A DNA stretch of 64,000 nt from Chitinophaga oryzae (GCF_012516375.2 NZ_CP051204.2:868001-932000), one strand, 5' to 3'; counted from the stretch's first letter, positions 27,932-36,970 are shown. The notes: a model not told the origin generated them from the letters alone. Numbers and translations are program-made.

Positions 27932-30900
27932 CTAACCGCGCAGTGTAAACGAAACAATGCCCAGCGGCACCTGTTTACCCGGATCGGTCGGTCTGATTTT
28001 AAGATAGAGATGATGTTTTTTGCCATCCGTTACCGGCGCAAAGCTGATACCTGCTTTGTTAGGCACTTTTGCCTGAGCGCCGGGTCCGATGGTGGTTTCA
28101 CCCAAACGGGTACCGTTGGCGTTGTCCAGGAAGGCTTCCACGATAAAGCCCTGCTGTTGCGGGTCCTGTACCATGTAGGTTACATCCAGGCCGTTGACGC
28201 CGGCCAGATCGAGGTCATTATACACCACCCATCCGTTGGCAGTGGCTGGGATAAGCAGCTTCATACCGTTGACTTCAAAGGTTGAAACGCCATCTGCTTT
28301 GCTATAGCCGGCTGCAGGGAGAGCAGGATTGAGCAGCTGCACTGCTGCACTGCCCGTGATAGGTTTAATGCCGGCAGCGCCTTTGTCGGTGTAGCTGGCC
28401 AGCAGCAATAATACGCCATTGGCTTTCAGCTCGTTGCCCAGTGTTGGGTTCAGGCTGCCGGTAACGGGCAGGGAAGCTATTTTAGGGGCATTGCCGCCTA
28501 TAGAGAAGATATATTCCACCAGCTGGTGTGCTTCCCCATCGGAGATGCCCGGATGGGCAGACATGGCCGTTTCGCCCCATACGCCGCCACCGCCGTTGAT
28601 GATTTTCTTCGCCAGCGCGTCGGGTGCTGCGGGATCGTTCCGGTACTTTTCGGTGATCTGTTTGAAAGAAGGGCCGATGGATTTTTCATCCGGTTTATGA
28701 CAGGTTTTACAGTCAGATACTTCCATGATGTTTTTACCCGCGATGGCGCCGGTAACGATCTGGTGACCCTGTGGCATGGCGGCTTTGTCGCTGCCCTGAA
28801 TATAATCCGCTTTCACAAAGATGTTGCTGGCGTCGAGTTTACCGTCGGCGCTGTTACCATCTTCCTTGTCACTGACAGTCACGGCATAATGTACCTGTTT
28901 ACCCGGGAAGTAGAACATCTGGTTGCCCTGTAAGGTAATGGTCACCTGCGGTGTTTCATTGCCGGCATACAGCGCGATATCTTTACTTTTGGTTTTACCG
29001 CCTTTGCCGTCCAGTACTTCCACGTAGGCATTGTATTCGCCTGCGGTGGTGTAGGTCACCTCCACGGTTGGTTCGGTGGTTTCTTTTTTGGTGCCGTTAC
29101 CAAAGTACCAGAGGTAGGTGAGTTTGTCTCCGTCGGGGTCTGCTGAGCCTTCGGCAGACAGTTTCACTTTAAACGGCAGCGCGCCGGTCAGCTGGGTACT
29201 GTGTATTTCTGCTTTCGGGGCACGGTTGCCGCCGTTGTAATCGATACGGGCCAATGCGGCGTCGGGGTTTTTGCTAAACCAGCCGTTGCCGTATTCCAGC
29301 ACGTATAAACGGCCGTCGGGGCCCATTTCCATGTCTATCGGCGCATTCAGTTTGGTGCCGGGCATAAAGCGCTCCATCTTGGAGAAATCGCCGTTTTTGT
29401 CCATGGTCACGGCCATGATCCAGCCGCGTATCCAGTCGTAGATAAACAGTTTACCGTTATAGTAATCCGGGAAACGGGTTTCTTTCGGATAGAATTCGCT
29501 GTAGTACACCGGGCCAGCTTCGGCATTACGGCCGCCGCTGCCTACGATGGGGAATTCATCGGACTTGCCGTAGGGGTACCAGATAAATGCCGGTACAGCC
29601 GGCGGCAGTTCTTTGATACCGGTATTGTTACGGGAGTTGTTGATGGGCTTTTTCGGGTCATACGCCGGACCGGTTTCGCCTGTTTCGTAGTTATAGGCGT
29701 GGTATGGTTTATTATCGGCGATGAACATCGGATAGCCGTAGTTGCCGGGCTTTTTGGCCTGGTTAACTTCATCATAGCCGCGGGGGCCGCGGTTGGGATC
29801 GTCGTTGTTGGCGTCGGGGCCTACTTCGCCCCAGTAGAGATAGCCTGTCTTGCGGTCTATGGAGATACGGTACGGGTTGCGGGTACCCATGGCGTATATT
29901 TCCGGACGGGTATTGGGCGTGCCTTTGGGGAAGAGGTTACCTTCCGGTATGCTGTAAGAGCCGTCCGGCGCCACTTTAATGCGCAGGATTTTACCACGCA
30001 GGTCATTGGTGTTGGCGGAAGAACGGCGGCCATCGTACTGCTCATGGCCGGGACGGTCGTCCGTAGGGCCGTAACCGTTACTTACATATTTCTGCCCTGC
30101 TTCATCGAAAGGAGTGGTATTGTCACCGGTAGACAGGTACAGCAGTTTATCCGGACCGAAGGCGATGGAGCCGCCGGTATGGCAGCAGATATTACGCTGG
30201 GAATAGAACTGCAGGACCACTTTTTCAGAAGACATGTCCAGCTGGTTGTTTTCAAATTTAAAGCGGGACAGGCGGTTAACGGAGGTATCTACGGGAGAAT
30301 ACATCACGTAGATGAAGTGGTTGTCTTTGTAGTCCGGGTCGGCGGCGAGCCCGAGGAAACCTTCTTCTGCGTTGACGTTGGGCACATCTGTTTTATGGTA
30401 CACTTTCAGAAAACCGACCTGTGTGAGTGTTTTATCTGCCTGTTTGTAGAGCAACAGTTCACCGCGGCGCTGTGCCACAAGGATGTCGAGGTTGGGCAGG
30501 ATGGTCATCTCTGTGGGTTCGAAGAACTGGCCGGAGGTGAGCACTTGTTTGGTGAAGCGGTTTTCATCCGGTGTGCGCAGCGTGGTGGCTTTGCTGTAGT
30601 CGAGCACCAGGTTTTTGCCGATAGCGTATTGGATACCGCCGAGCACATGTTTCAGGAACAGGCTGTCGGTATAACTTTCGTCGGTATGGCCGAGGGCGGT
30701 GTAGAAGGCGCGGCCGCCATCGTATTCGTGGTACCAGCTCACCGGGTGGTCGTTGTTCATGGTGCCGCCTTCGTAGGTTTTCTCGTCTACTTTCATCAGT
30801 ACAGTGGTGGTGGTATCTCTCTTTTTAAAGTTGTACCATTCGTCTGTATGTTCGAATTTATCCGGCAGTCCTGCAGTGGCGGGGAAGGATTTGTTGACCA

Positions 30901-31339
30901 CATTCACCGTGGCTTTGTGCGTTCCGGGAGGGTGGCTGAGGAAATAGGCGCCGGCGAGGTGATTGTACCAGCCCCATTCATATTCTGTATCGGTAGCGGC
31001 GTGTATGCCTACGTATCCGCCGCCGGCCTGGATATATCTTTCGAAGTCTGCTTCCTGTGCGGTATTGAGCACATCGCCGGTGGTGTTGAGGAAGATCACG
31101 GCAGCGTATTGCTGCAGGGAGTCTTCATTAAAGCGATCGGCATTTTCGGTGGTGTCCACCACGAAGCCGTTTTCTTTTCCGAGTTTCTGCATGGCGGCGA
31201 TGCCGGCAGGGATGGAAGCGTGGCGGAAAGCGGTGGTTTTGGTAAATACCAGCACCTTTGGCTGTCCGGGGCGCGATTTGTTACAACCTGCAGTGGCGAC
31301 TAACGCCAGCAGCAGAAAGAGTTTGATGGTATGCTTCAT
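27932..31339 (-). CDS. ThuA / PQQ-type sugar dehydrogenase / PKD / cytochrome c / CBM-like fusion lipoprotein
   Basis: This 1135-residue protein has a lipobox (VATAGC) and five modules. A ThuA-like glutamine-amidotransferase fold spans about 27-245. A glucose/sorbosone dehydrogenase beta-propeller spans about 255-690 (QRRGELLLY, EEGFLGLAADPDY, MGTRNPYRISID). A PKD domain spans about 692-785. A cytochrome c domain has C877-K-T-C880-H881. A C-terminal beta domain (about 990-1135) resembles CBM6-like modules. It would oxidise a sugar in the periplasm and pass electrons to its own haem. The ThuA and cytochrome c parts are clearly paralogous to the free proteins encoded at 31348-32085 and 32961-33377. 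The free ThuA gene ends eight bases upstream, so they form an operon. Substrate unknown. Confidence 0.9.
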   Translation of the reverse strand: MKHTIKLFLLLALVATAGCNKSRPGQPKVLVFTKTTAFRHASIPAGIAAMQKLGKENGFVVDTTENADRFNEDSLQQYAAVIFLNTTGDVLNTAQEADFERYIQAGGGYVGIHAATDTEYEWGWYNHLAGAYFLSHPPGTHKATVNVVNKSFPATAGLPDKFEHTDEWYNFKKRDTTTTVLMKVDEKTYEGGTMNNDHPVSWYHEYDGGRAFYTALGHTDESYTDSLFLKHVLGGIQYAIGKNLVLDYSKATTLRTPDENRFTKQVLTSGQFFEPTEMTILPNLDILVAQRRGELLLYKQADKTLTQVGFLKVYHKTDVPNVNAEEGFLGLAADPDYKDNHFIYVMYSPVDTSVNRLSRFKFENNQLDMSSEKVVLQFYSQRNICCHTGGSIAFGPDKLLYLSTGDNTTPFDEAGQKYVSNGYGPTDDRPGHEQYDGRRSSANTNDLRGKILRIKVAPDGSYSIPEGNLFPKGTPNTRPEIYAMGTRNPYRISIDRKTGYLYWGEVGPDANNDDPNRGPRGYDEVNQAKKPGNYGYPMFIADNKPYHAYNYETGETGPAYDPKKPINNSRNNTGIKELPPAVPAFIWYPYGKSDEFPIVGSGGRNAEAGPVYYSEFYPKETRFPDYYNGKLFIYDWIRGWIMAVTMDKNGDFSKMERFMPGTKLNAPIDMEMGPDGRLYVLEYGNGWFSKNPDAALARIDYNGGNRAPKAEIHSTQLTGALPFKVKLSAEGSADPDGDKLTYLWYFGNGTKKETTEPTVEVTYTTAGEYNAYVEVLDGKGGKTKSKDIALYAGNETPQVTITLQGNQMFYFPGKQVHYAVTVSDKEDGNSADGKLDASNIFVKADYIQGSDKAAMPQGHQIVTGAIAGKNIMEVSDCKTCHKPDEKSIGPSFKQITEKYRNDPAAPDALAKKIINGGGGVWGETAMSAHPGISDGEAHQLVEYIFSIGGNAPKIASLPVTGSLNPTLGNELKANGVLLLLASYTDKGAAGIKPITGSAAVQLLNPALPAAGYSKADGVSTFEVNGMKLLIPATANGWVVYNDLDLAGVNGLDVTYMVQDPQQQGFIVEAFLDNANGTRLGETTIGPGAQAKVPNKAGISFAPVTDGKKHHLYLKIRPTDPGKQVPLGIVSFTLRG

Positions 31340-31347
31340 CGGGTTGT

Positions 31348-32085
31348 TTAGTTAGCTTTTTTGATGCCCATGGTATACTGAATACCACCCAGCAGGTGTT
31401 GCAGGTATACGGGGTCCTGATAAGATTCTTTGGTATGGCCCATTTCGGTATAGAAAGCGCGGCCGCCTTCAAAGTCGTGGTACCAGCACATGGGATGGTT
31501 ATCGCCGTTTTTACCGCCTTCATAGGTGGATTCGTCTATTTTGATCAGCACGTGCACGTCCGGGTTAAGGTCTTTGAAGTTATACCATTCGTCTTTGCGC
31601 ACCCATTCATCCGGCAGGTGGCGGGTAGCGGGATGGTTGTGGTCTGTGACGCGGAGGGTGGCCTGTTGTTGTTTCGGGTGGCTGAGAAACCAGGCGCCGG
31701 CCAGCTGATTGTACCATGGCCAGTCGTATTCCGTGTCGGTGGCAGCGTGGATGCCCATCCAGCCGCCGCCTTTGCGGATATATTGCTGGAAGGCCACTTG
31801 CTGGGCGCTGTCCAGCACGTCGCCGGTGGTGCAACTGAAGATGACGGCGGCGTATTTCTTCAGGTTGGCGCTGGTAAAGGCGCTGGCGTCTTCGGTGGTG
31901 TCTACTTCGAAGCCGTTGTCTTTACCGAGTTGCATGATCGCGGTTTTGGCGACGGGAATGCAATCGTGGCGGAAGCCTTTTGTTTTTGAGAAGACCAGTA
32001 CTTTCCTGGCCTTGTGTTTTTTGCCGGCCTGCGCGCACAGGGAGGCGGCCAGCAAGAGTGTAATAAACGCGGTAAATGTTCTCAT
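31348..32085 (-). CDS. Free-standing ThuA-domain protein, secreted
   Basis: From the ATG at 32085 the protein has 245 residues: a signal peptide (ASLCAQA) then a single ThuA domain with KVLVFSKTKGFRHDCIP, GIHAATDTEYDWPWYNQLAG and GRAFYTEMGHT. ThuA was named for trehalose utilisation in rhizobia; recent work on keto-sugar pathways places ThuA-like proteins next to 3-keto-glycoside enzymes, but the reaction is unsettled. It is a close paralogue of the N-terminal domain of the downstream fusion protein. Upstream in the same transcript is a long hairpin (32103-32183) and then the DUF1080 gene. Confidence 0.88.
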   Translation of the reverse strand: MRTFTAFITLLLAASLCAQAGKKHKARKVLVFSKTKGFRHDCIPVAKTAIMQLGKDNGFEVDTTEDASAFTSANLKKYAAVIFSCTTGDVLDSAQQVAFQQYIRKGGGWMGIHAATDTEYDWPWYNQLAGAWFLSHPKQQQATLRVTDHNHPATRHLPDEWVRKDEWYNFKDLNPDVHVLIKIDESTYEGGKNGDNHPMCWYHDFEGGRAFYTEMGHTKESYQDPVYLQHLLGGIQYTMGIKKAN

Positions 32086-32102
32086 GTCGTGGTAATTGGT
32101 AT

Positions 32103-32183
32103 CACGCGGAGGCGCAAAGCAGCAAAGACGCAAAGTTTTTCTTTCCCTTTCTTTGCTGCTTTGCTGCTTTGCGCCTCCGCGTG
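32103..32183. repeat. GCAAAG-type long inverted repeat inside the sugar cluster
   Basis: Two 33-base arms pair at 31 positions (CACGCGGAGGCGCAAAG... with its reverse complement), with a 15-base T/C-rich loop. The arms contain repeated GCAAAG words. It sits between the DUF1080 stop and the ThuA start, that is, within a likely operon, so it may be a partial terminator, an RNA stabiliser or a dispersed element of another type than ATTACGAA. Confidence 0.9.
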
Positions 32184-32206
32184 AAAAAGTTATTCCTTAG
32201 GAAAGA

Positions 32207-32929
32207 TTACAGCTCTCTTAATTTGATATTACGGTACCATACTTTGTTGCCATGGTCCTGGAGGGCGATGTGTCCTTTGGCATATTTGCCAAAGCCTTTC
32301 CAGTCTTTAAACTTGCTGTTGGCTACCAGTTCGTCCCATTCAGGGGTGCCCATGGTTGTTTCCACGGTTTTTACGCCGTTGAGCCAGAGGGAAAGATGGC
32401 CGTCTTTTTTCACAATTTTGGCGGTGTTCCACTGACCTACGGGTTTAACCGCTTTCTGTGAGGATTTCACAAGATCGTAGAGGTCGCCGGCGTTGTGTTT
32501 GATGATTTTGCCATCCGGGTGTTTATCATCATCGAGCACCTGCATTTCAGGGCCGGTGAGATAAGTAGCTTTGAATTCAGGATCTTCATGTACGCTGAAG
32601 ATGACGCCGCTGTTGCCGCCTTCTGAAATTTTCCAGTCGATGCTCAGCTCGTAGTTTTCGTATTCGCCGTTGGTAACGAGGTCACCGCCGGGGGCGCCGG
32701 TTTTTTTGGCGTCCACGTCAAATTCGAGCGCGCCGTCCACCACTTTCCAGGCGGGGCTGGCAGCGTCTTTCAGGTAGGTATGCCATCCGTTGGTGGTTTT
32801 ACCATCGAACAGCAGCTGCCATCCTTCCTTTTTCTCTTTGGCAGAGAGGCTATTTACTTTCTGTGCCTTTACCGCTGTAGCGCCGGTGATAGCGCCCAGC
32901 ATAAAAGCTCCGATGATGATTTTTTTCAT
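32207..32929 (-). CDS. DUF1080 protein (3-keto-disaccharide hydrolase family)
   Basis: This 240-residue protein has a signal peptide (AVKAQ) and the concanavalin-like DUF1080 fold: GWQLLFDGKTTNGWHTY, GDLVTNGEYENYELSIDWKI, GNSGVIFSVHEDPEFK, GPEMQVLDDDKHPDG. Family members described recently cleave 3-keto-glycosides or 3-keto-disaccharides after a dehydrogenase has oxidised C3; others are uncharacterised. It is periplasmic. The cytochrome c gene ends 31 bases upstream and a sugar isomerase and a Gfo/Idh/MocA dehydrogenase lie further upstream, which supports a keto-sugar role. Confidence 0.88.
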   Translation of the reverse strand: MKKIIIGAFMLGAITGATAVKAQKVNSLSAKEKKEGWQLLFDGKTTNGWHTYLKDAASPAWKVVDGALEFDVDAKKTGAPGGDLVTNGEYENYELSIDWKISEGGNSGVIFSVHEDPEFKATYLTGPEMQVLDDDKHPDGKIIKHNAGDLYDLVKSSQKAVKPVGQWNTAKIVKKDGHLSLWLNGVKTVETTMGTPEWDELVANSKFKDWKGFGKYAKGHIALQDHGNKVWYRNIKLREL

Positions 32930-32960
32930 TTACTATGATTGAATGATGATGGAAAAGCCA

Positions 32961-33377
32961 TTATTTTCCTACGGAAAGGATATACTGTACCATTTCCTTT
33001 GCATCGTCTTTAGAGATGTTCGGATGCGGGAGCATGGCTACTTCGCCCCAGTTGCCGGAACCGCCTTTGATAACTTTGTCAGCCAGTTTATCCACATTTT
33101 CAGGTGTGTTGGGATACTTGCCGGCGATGTCTTTCAGTGCGGGCCCGATTACTTTGATTTCTTCTTTATGGCAGGTTTTGCAATCGCTCTGCGCCATCAG
33201 TTGCTCTCCTTTGCTGGCTGGCTTGTCTGCACCCGGAGACACCATGGAATTATCTACAGCGTTGTTTTCCTGGGTGGTGGTTTTGTCAGTTTGCTGATCT
33301 GCTTTCTTTTCACCTCCGCCGCAAGCTGCAAAAAACAGCGCGCTTAATACCAACGGTGCCAGTAACCTCTTTTTCAT
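32961..33377 (-). CDS. Monohaem cytochrome c lipoprotein
   Basis: This 138-residue protein has a lipobox (LFFAAC, Cys19), a Thr/Asp/Lys-rich linker and one class I cytochrome c domain with C66-K-T-C69-H70 and a likely axial Met in VAMLPHP. It would carry electrons on the periplasmic side of a membrane. Its haem domain is closely similar to that in the fusion protein at 27932-31339, from CKTCH to the final QYIL/EYIF-S-G segment. It is the likely acceptor for sugar oxidation in this cluster. Confidence 0.9.
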   Translation of the reverse strand: MKKRLLAPLVLSALFFAACGGGEKKADQQTDKTTTQENNAVDNSMVSPGADKPASKGEQLMAQSDCKTCHKEEIKVIGPALKDIAGKYPNTPENVDKLADKVIKGGSGNWGEVAMLPHPNISKDDAKEMVQYILSVGK

Positions 33378-33557
33378 TTTGTGATTTTTTTATTTTGTTA
33401 TTTGTTTATTTGATTGGTGTTGTTGTTTATGTATGCTGTCTGTGTGTTATTTTTTAGGTGGATGAATATGTTTTGTCTATTCATCCGGTAGCTTTCCTTA
33501 TTGATCTTGACCTGTCTCACCAAGTCAAAATATCTGAATAACTAAATACGAAAATTC

Positions 33558-34613
33558 CTAAATGCCTAATACTCTTTTGTTGAAAGCATCATCTGTGGCG
33601 GCGCCGGCAAAGTCGTCGAACGCTTTTTCGGTGACGCGGATGATATGATCTTTGATGAACGGAGCGCCTTCGCGGGCGCCGTCTTCCGGATGTTTCATGC
33701 AGCATTCCCATTCCATAACGGCCCAGCCGGCAAAATCGTATTGGGTAAGTTTACTGAACACGGATTTAAAGTCCACCTGTCCGTCGCCGAGGGAGCGGAA
33801 CCTGCCGGGACGGTCTATCCAGGCCTGGAATCCGCCGTATACGCCGGAGCGGCCGGTGGGGTTAAATTCCGCGTCTTTTACGTGGAAGGCTTTTATTTTC
33901 TCGTGGTAAATATCGATATATTCCAGGTAGTTGAGGCATTGCAGCACGAAGTGGCTGGGATCGTACAGGAGGCATGCCCGGGCGTGGTTGCCGGTGGCCT
34001 CGAGGAAACGTTCATAGCTGGCCCCGTCGTGGAGGTCTTCGCCGGGATGTATTTCGTAGCATACGTCCACACCGTTGGCGTCGAACTCGTTGAGGATAGG
34101 CAGCCAGCGTTTGGCCAGTTCCGCGAAGCCGGCTTCCACCAGTCCTGCCGGCCGTTGCGGCCAGGGATACATGGCGGGCGCCCACAGCAGTGCGCCGCTG
34201 AAAGTGGCGTGGGCATTGAGGCCCAGGTTGCGGCTGGCTTTGGCGGCATATTTCAGCTGGTTGACCGCCCACTCGGTGCGTGCCTGTAAATTATTGTGGT
34301 ACTGTGCCGGCGCGAAGCCGTCGAACATCTCTGTGAAAGCCGGGTTAACGGCTACCAGCTGTCCCTGCAGGTGCGTGCTCAGCTCCGTGATTTCGAGGCC
34401 GGCAGCGTTGACAATACCTTTTATTTCGTCTGCGTAGGTTTTACTTTCGGCCGCCTTTTGCAGGTCTATCAGGCGGGTATCCCAGCTGGGGATCTGTACG
34501 CCTTTGAAGCCGATGGAGGCCGCCCATTCGCAGATGGATTTCAGACTGTTGAAAGGCGCTTCATCTCCCATGAACTGCGCCAGGAATATACCAGGACCTT
34601 TAATCGTTTTCAT
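33558..34613 (-). CDS. Sugar phosphate isomerase/epimerase family TIM-barrel protein
   Basis: This 351-residue protein without a signal peptide belongs to the xylose-isomerase-like AP-endonuclease-2 superfamily: GFKGVQIPSWDTR, VCYEIHPGEDLHDG (metal-binding Glu and His), LLYDPSHFVLQ, FHVKDAEF, and AVMEWECCMKHPEDG. These enzymes isomerise or epimerise sugars, and some act as keto-sugar lyases or epimerases. The exact reaction cannot be read here. The Gfo/Idh/MocA gene ends 27 bases upstream, indicating co-transcription. The TAG stop at 33558-33560 begins a one-armed AT-rich repeat (to about 33525). The rest of the 180-base gap to the cytochrome gene has no gene. Confidence 0.87.
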   Translation of the reverse strand: MKTIKGPGIFLAQFMGDEAPFNSLKSICEWAASIGFKGVQIPSWDTRLIDLQKAAESKTYADEIKGIVNAAGLEITELSTHLQGQLVAVNPAFTEMFDGFAPAQYHNNLQARTEWAVNQLKYAAKASRNLGLNAHATFSGALLWAPAMYPWPQRPAGLVEAGFAELAKRWLPILNEFDANGVDVCYEIHPGEDLHDGASYERFLEATGNHARACLLYDPSHFVLQCLNYLEYIDIYHEKIKAFHVKDAEFNPTGRSGVYGGFQAWIDRPGRFRSLGDGQVDFKSVFSKLTQYDFAGWAVMEWECCMKHPEDGAREGAPFIKDHIIRVTEKAFDDFAGAATDDAFNKRVLGI

Positions 34614-34640
34614 ATAATCGTACTAGTTAGCAGTGGTATA

Positions 34641-35804
34641 TTAAATTTCGAAATTTGTCCATTTGGCGTCGCTTTGTGAGGAGCGGACCACGTTGTCGAT
34701 GAACGCCATGCCACGCACGCCGTCTGCCACGCCGGGGAAGTCGAGTGACTCCGGCGCCGGTTGTACGCCGTCGATCTTCGCGGCGAGGGTCTGCGCGAAG
34801 TTGCGGTACAGGTTACCAAAAGCTTCGAGGTATCCTTCCGGATGGCCGCCCGGGGTGCGGGTGTTATGGGTCATATAGCTGGACTGGAAGGAATATCCGC
34901 CGCCGGCGCGATAGATTTCCGTGGGTTTGTCGAGCCATTTCACCAGCAGGGTGTTAGGTTCATGTTGTGCCCATTCGAGGCCGCCTTTTTCTCCGTAAAT
35001 GCGGATTTTCAGCGCGTTTTCCTCGCCGGCAGCTACCTGGGAGGCCATCAGCACGCCGGCAGCGCCGTTATCGAAGCGCAGCAGCACGGCGCCGTCGTCG
35101 TCGAGGGCACGGCCGGGGACCATGATGTTCAGGTCAGCGCACAGTTTTTCGATCTTAGCGCCGCTGATATATTCTGCCAGGTTGGCGGCGTGGGTACCGA
35201 TATCGCCCATGGCGCCTGCCTTACCGGATTTTTTGGGATCTGTTCTCCAGGCTGCCTGTGCATTGCCTTCCCGCTCACTCAGTTTGCTGAGCCATCCCTG
35301 GGGGTATTCCACCCATACTTTGCGGATTTTACCGAGTGCGCCGTCTTTCACCATCTGGCGCGCCTGTTTTACCATAGGGTAACCGGTGTAGGTGTGGGTG
35401 AGCAGCAGGGTGAGGCCGGTGGCTTCTACCTTGGCCTGTAATTGTTTGGCTTCTTCCAGGGAGAAAGTGATCGGTTTTTCGATCACCACGTTGAAGCCCA
35501 GGTCCAGCGCCATCATGGCTGGTTCAAAGTGAGCGAAGTTAGGGGTGACGATGGTCACGAAATCGAGACGCTTGTCGGCCGGCATGGCGGCTTCTTTCTG
35601 CAGCATGGTCTTAAAATCGAGGTAAGTGCGTTCCGGATCGAGGAACAGCATTTTACCGGATTCCACGGCTACTTCATTGTTGATGCTGAGCGCACCGGCT
35701 ACCAGCTCTATCAGGCCATCCATATTGGCCGCAATACGGTGAATGGCGCCGATAAAGGCATCCTTTCCACCGCCGATCATTCCCATTCTTAACTTACGGT
35801 TCAT
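34641..35804 (-). CDS. Gfo/Idh/MocA family oxidoreductase
   Basis: From the ATG at 35804 the protein has 387 residues, with an N-terminal Rossmann fold (MGMIGGGKDAFIGAIHR), the EKPITFSLEEA motif with the conserved Lys, and a C-terminal alpha/beta domain (GDIGTHAANLAEY, the usual GxxxDxxxH position). Members are NAD(P)- or bound-NAD-dependent sugar dehydrogenases; those in keto-sugar pathways oxidise C3 of glycosides. It is cytoplasmic since there is no signal peptide, so it may handle imported products of the periplasmic enzymes. It is the first gene of the cluster. An in-frame TTG two codons earlier is less likely as start. Confidence 0.9.
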   Translation of the reverse strand: MNRKLRMGMIGGGKDAFIGAIHRIAANMDGLIELVAGALSINNEVAVESGKMLFLDPERTYLDFKTMLQKEAAMPADKRLDFVTIVTPNFAHFEPAMMALDLGFNVVIEKPITFSLEEAKQLQAKVEATGLTLLLTHTYTGYPMVKQARQMVKDGALGKIRKVWVEYPQGWLSKLSEREGNAQAAWRTDPKKSGKAGAMGDIGTHAANLAEYISGAKIEKLCADLNIMVPGRALDDDGAVLLRFDNGAAGVLMASQVAAGEENALKIRIYGEKGGLEWAQHEPNTLLVKWLDKPTEIYRAGGGYSFQSSYMTHNTRTPGGHPEGYLEAFGNLYRNFAQTLAAKIDGVQPAPESLDFPGVADGVRGMAFIDNVVRSSQSDAKWTNFEI

Positions 35805-36280
35805 CTTCAAAATATTGTTTAGGTTCTTGTTTTTAGTTTAAAATCGCGTTGCGCCTGGGCTGTGCCGGATCAAAAGGCAAGATAACAGCTACAGACAATA
35901 TTCCGGTACCGTCCATAACATTTAATCTGCGTGCATGTTTCCCGGAACAGGTATTAGCGGGGGATATAACAACCGGCCGTAGTGGCGGTTATCGTCGCAT
36001 TCCCGGCAATTCACTGGTCGGAGTGGAAAACGGCAGCGCTCCGGAAGAGAGCCCTGACATTACAATCACGGTCAAACAGCGCTCAGGCTGTATCTGGTTT
36101 GTCATAACGTGGAAATTTATAAATTAAGAATAACGGCTTTAAAGCCATTAAATTTATAAAAAGTATTTGCATATTTTCATTTTTTGACCGGTAGAACGCC
36201 ATTTTTTTTGAAAATTTCCTTTTCGCCCGGTAATGGGTTATCTTAGCTCCCACTTATGCCTTTCTGACGTTTACTTTTTT
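35805..36280. other. Divergent intergenic region without a gene
   Basis: This 476-base gap separates the start of the sugar cluster from the ECF sigma gene. The part at 35830-36110 has mixed composition and one short open frame without recognisable features; the part at 36110-36240 is A/T-rich with poly-A and poly-T tracts and is the likely promoter area. I see no RNA gene or clear palindrome. Confidence 0.6.
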
Positions 36281-36880
36281 ATGATTAGCGGGTTATACAG
36301 CCAAGAGGTGTTGCAGGGCTTGCAGGCCAGAGACCGTGCGGTATTTGCCCGGGTATACGAACATTTTTACCCCCTTCTTTTTGCCACCGCCCGGAAATAC
36401 CTGGGGGAGCGGGAGCAGGCCGAGGAAGTGGTCCAGGACGTTTTTCTCCGCCTGTGGGAAAAAGACTTCGCCCTGGAACACGCCGCTGCGCTTAAAAGCT
36501 ACCTTTTCCGTGCTGTTATCAACCAGTGTATCAACCATCTGCAGCGTCACCGGCTGCTGGAAAGCCACCACGACACCATCCGGCATTTACAGGAAGAAAG
36601 TTACCTCTGTACTTTCCTGGAAGAACAGGAACTGCGGGAACGGATACACTACGCCGTGGAACGTTTGCCCGAACAATGCCGCCGTATCTTCAAACTAAGC
36701 CGCTACTCCGGGCTGAAGAACGCGGAAATAGCCCACGAACTGCAGCTGTCTGTAAAAACGGTGGAGAACCAGATGACCATCGCACTGCGGCAACTCAAAG
36801 CGGCCCTGCTCGACCCGCCGGAGAAAAACATACCGGCTGCCGACCGGTTAAAGCTGCTGCTGTGGCTCCTCTCAATTTAA
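36281..36880 (+). CDS. ECF-type RNA polymerase sigma factor (Bacteroidota expansion family)
   Basis: From the ATG at 36281 the protein has 199 residues. Region 2 (FARVYEHFYPLLFATARKYLGEREQAEEVVQDVFLRLWEK) and region 4 (LPEQCRRIFKLSRYSGLKNAEIAHELQLSVKTVENQM) of an ECF sigma factor are clear. It is followed by a FecR anti-sigma gene and a SusC gene with an STN domain, the usual trans-envelope control unit by which substrate binding at the outer membrane turns on the operon. The longer frame to 36233 has no homology. Its TAA stop is directly followed by an AT-rich one-armed repeat of ATATCAAA words. Confidence 0.92.
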   Translation: MISGLYSQEVLQGLQARDRAVFARVYEHFYPLLFATARKYLGEREQAEEVVQDVFLRLWEKDFALEHAAALKSYLFRAVINQCINHLQRHRLLESHHDTIRHLQEESYLCTFLEEQELRERIHYAVERLPEQCRRIFKLSRYSGLKNAEIAHELQLSVKTVENQMTIALRQLKAALLDPPEKNIPAADRLKLLLWLLSI

Positions 36881-36970
36881 AAATATCAAAATATCAAAAT
36901 TTCTAAATTTCTCTTAGGGGTAGGCTTTGGCTGATTTGTCTCAGCTTAAAGCGCATCCTTTTTTCGTAAG

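Noticed and set aside
29699..31303. A 534-codon open frame antisense to the sugar dehydrogenase fusion
   Set aside because: The opposite strand codes for clear ThuA and dehydrogenase domains; the antisense translation shows no family pattern.
35849..36127. A possible 92-residue gene between the Gfo/Idh/MocA and ECF sigma genes
   Set aside because: No recognisable domain, signal or neighbour linkage; a chance open frame in a promoter region is more likely.
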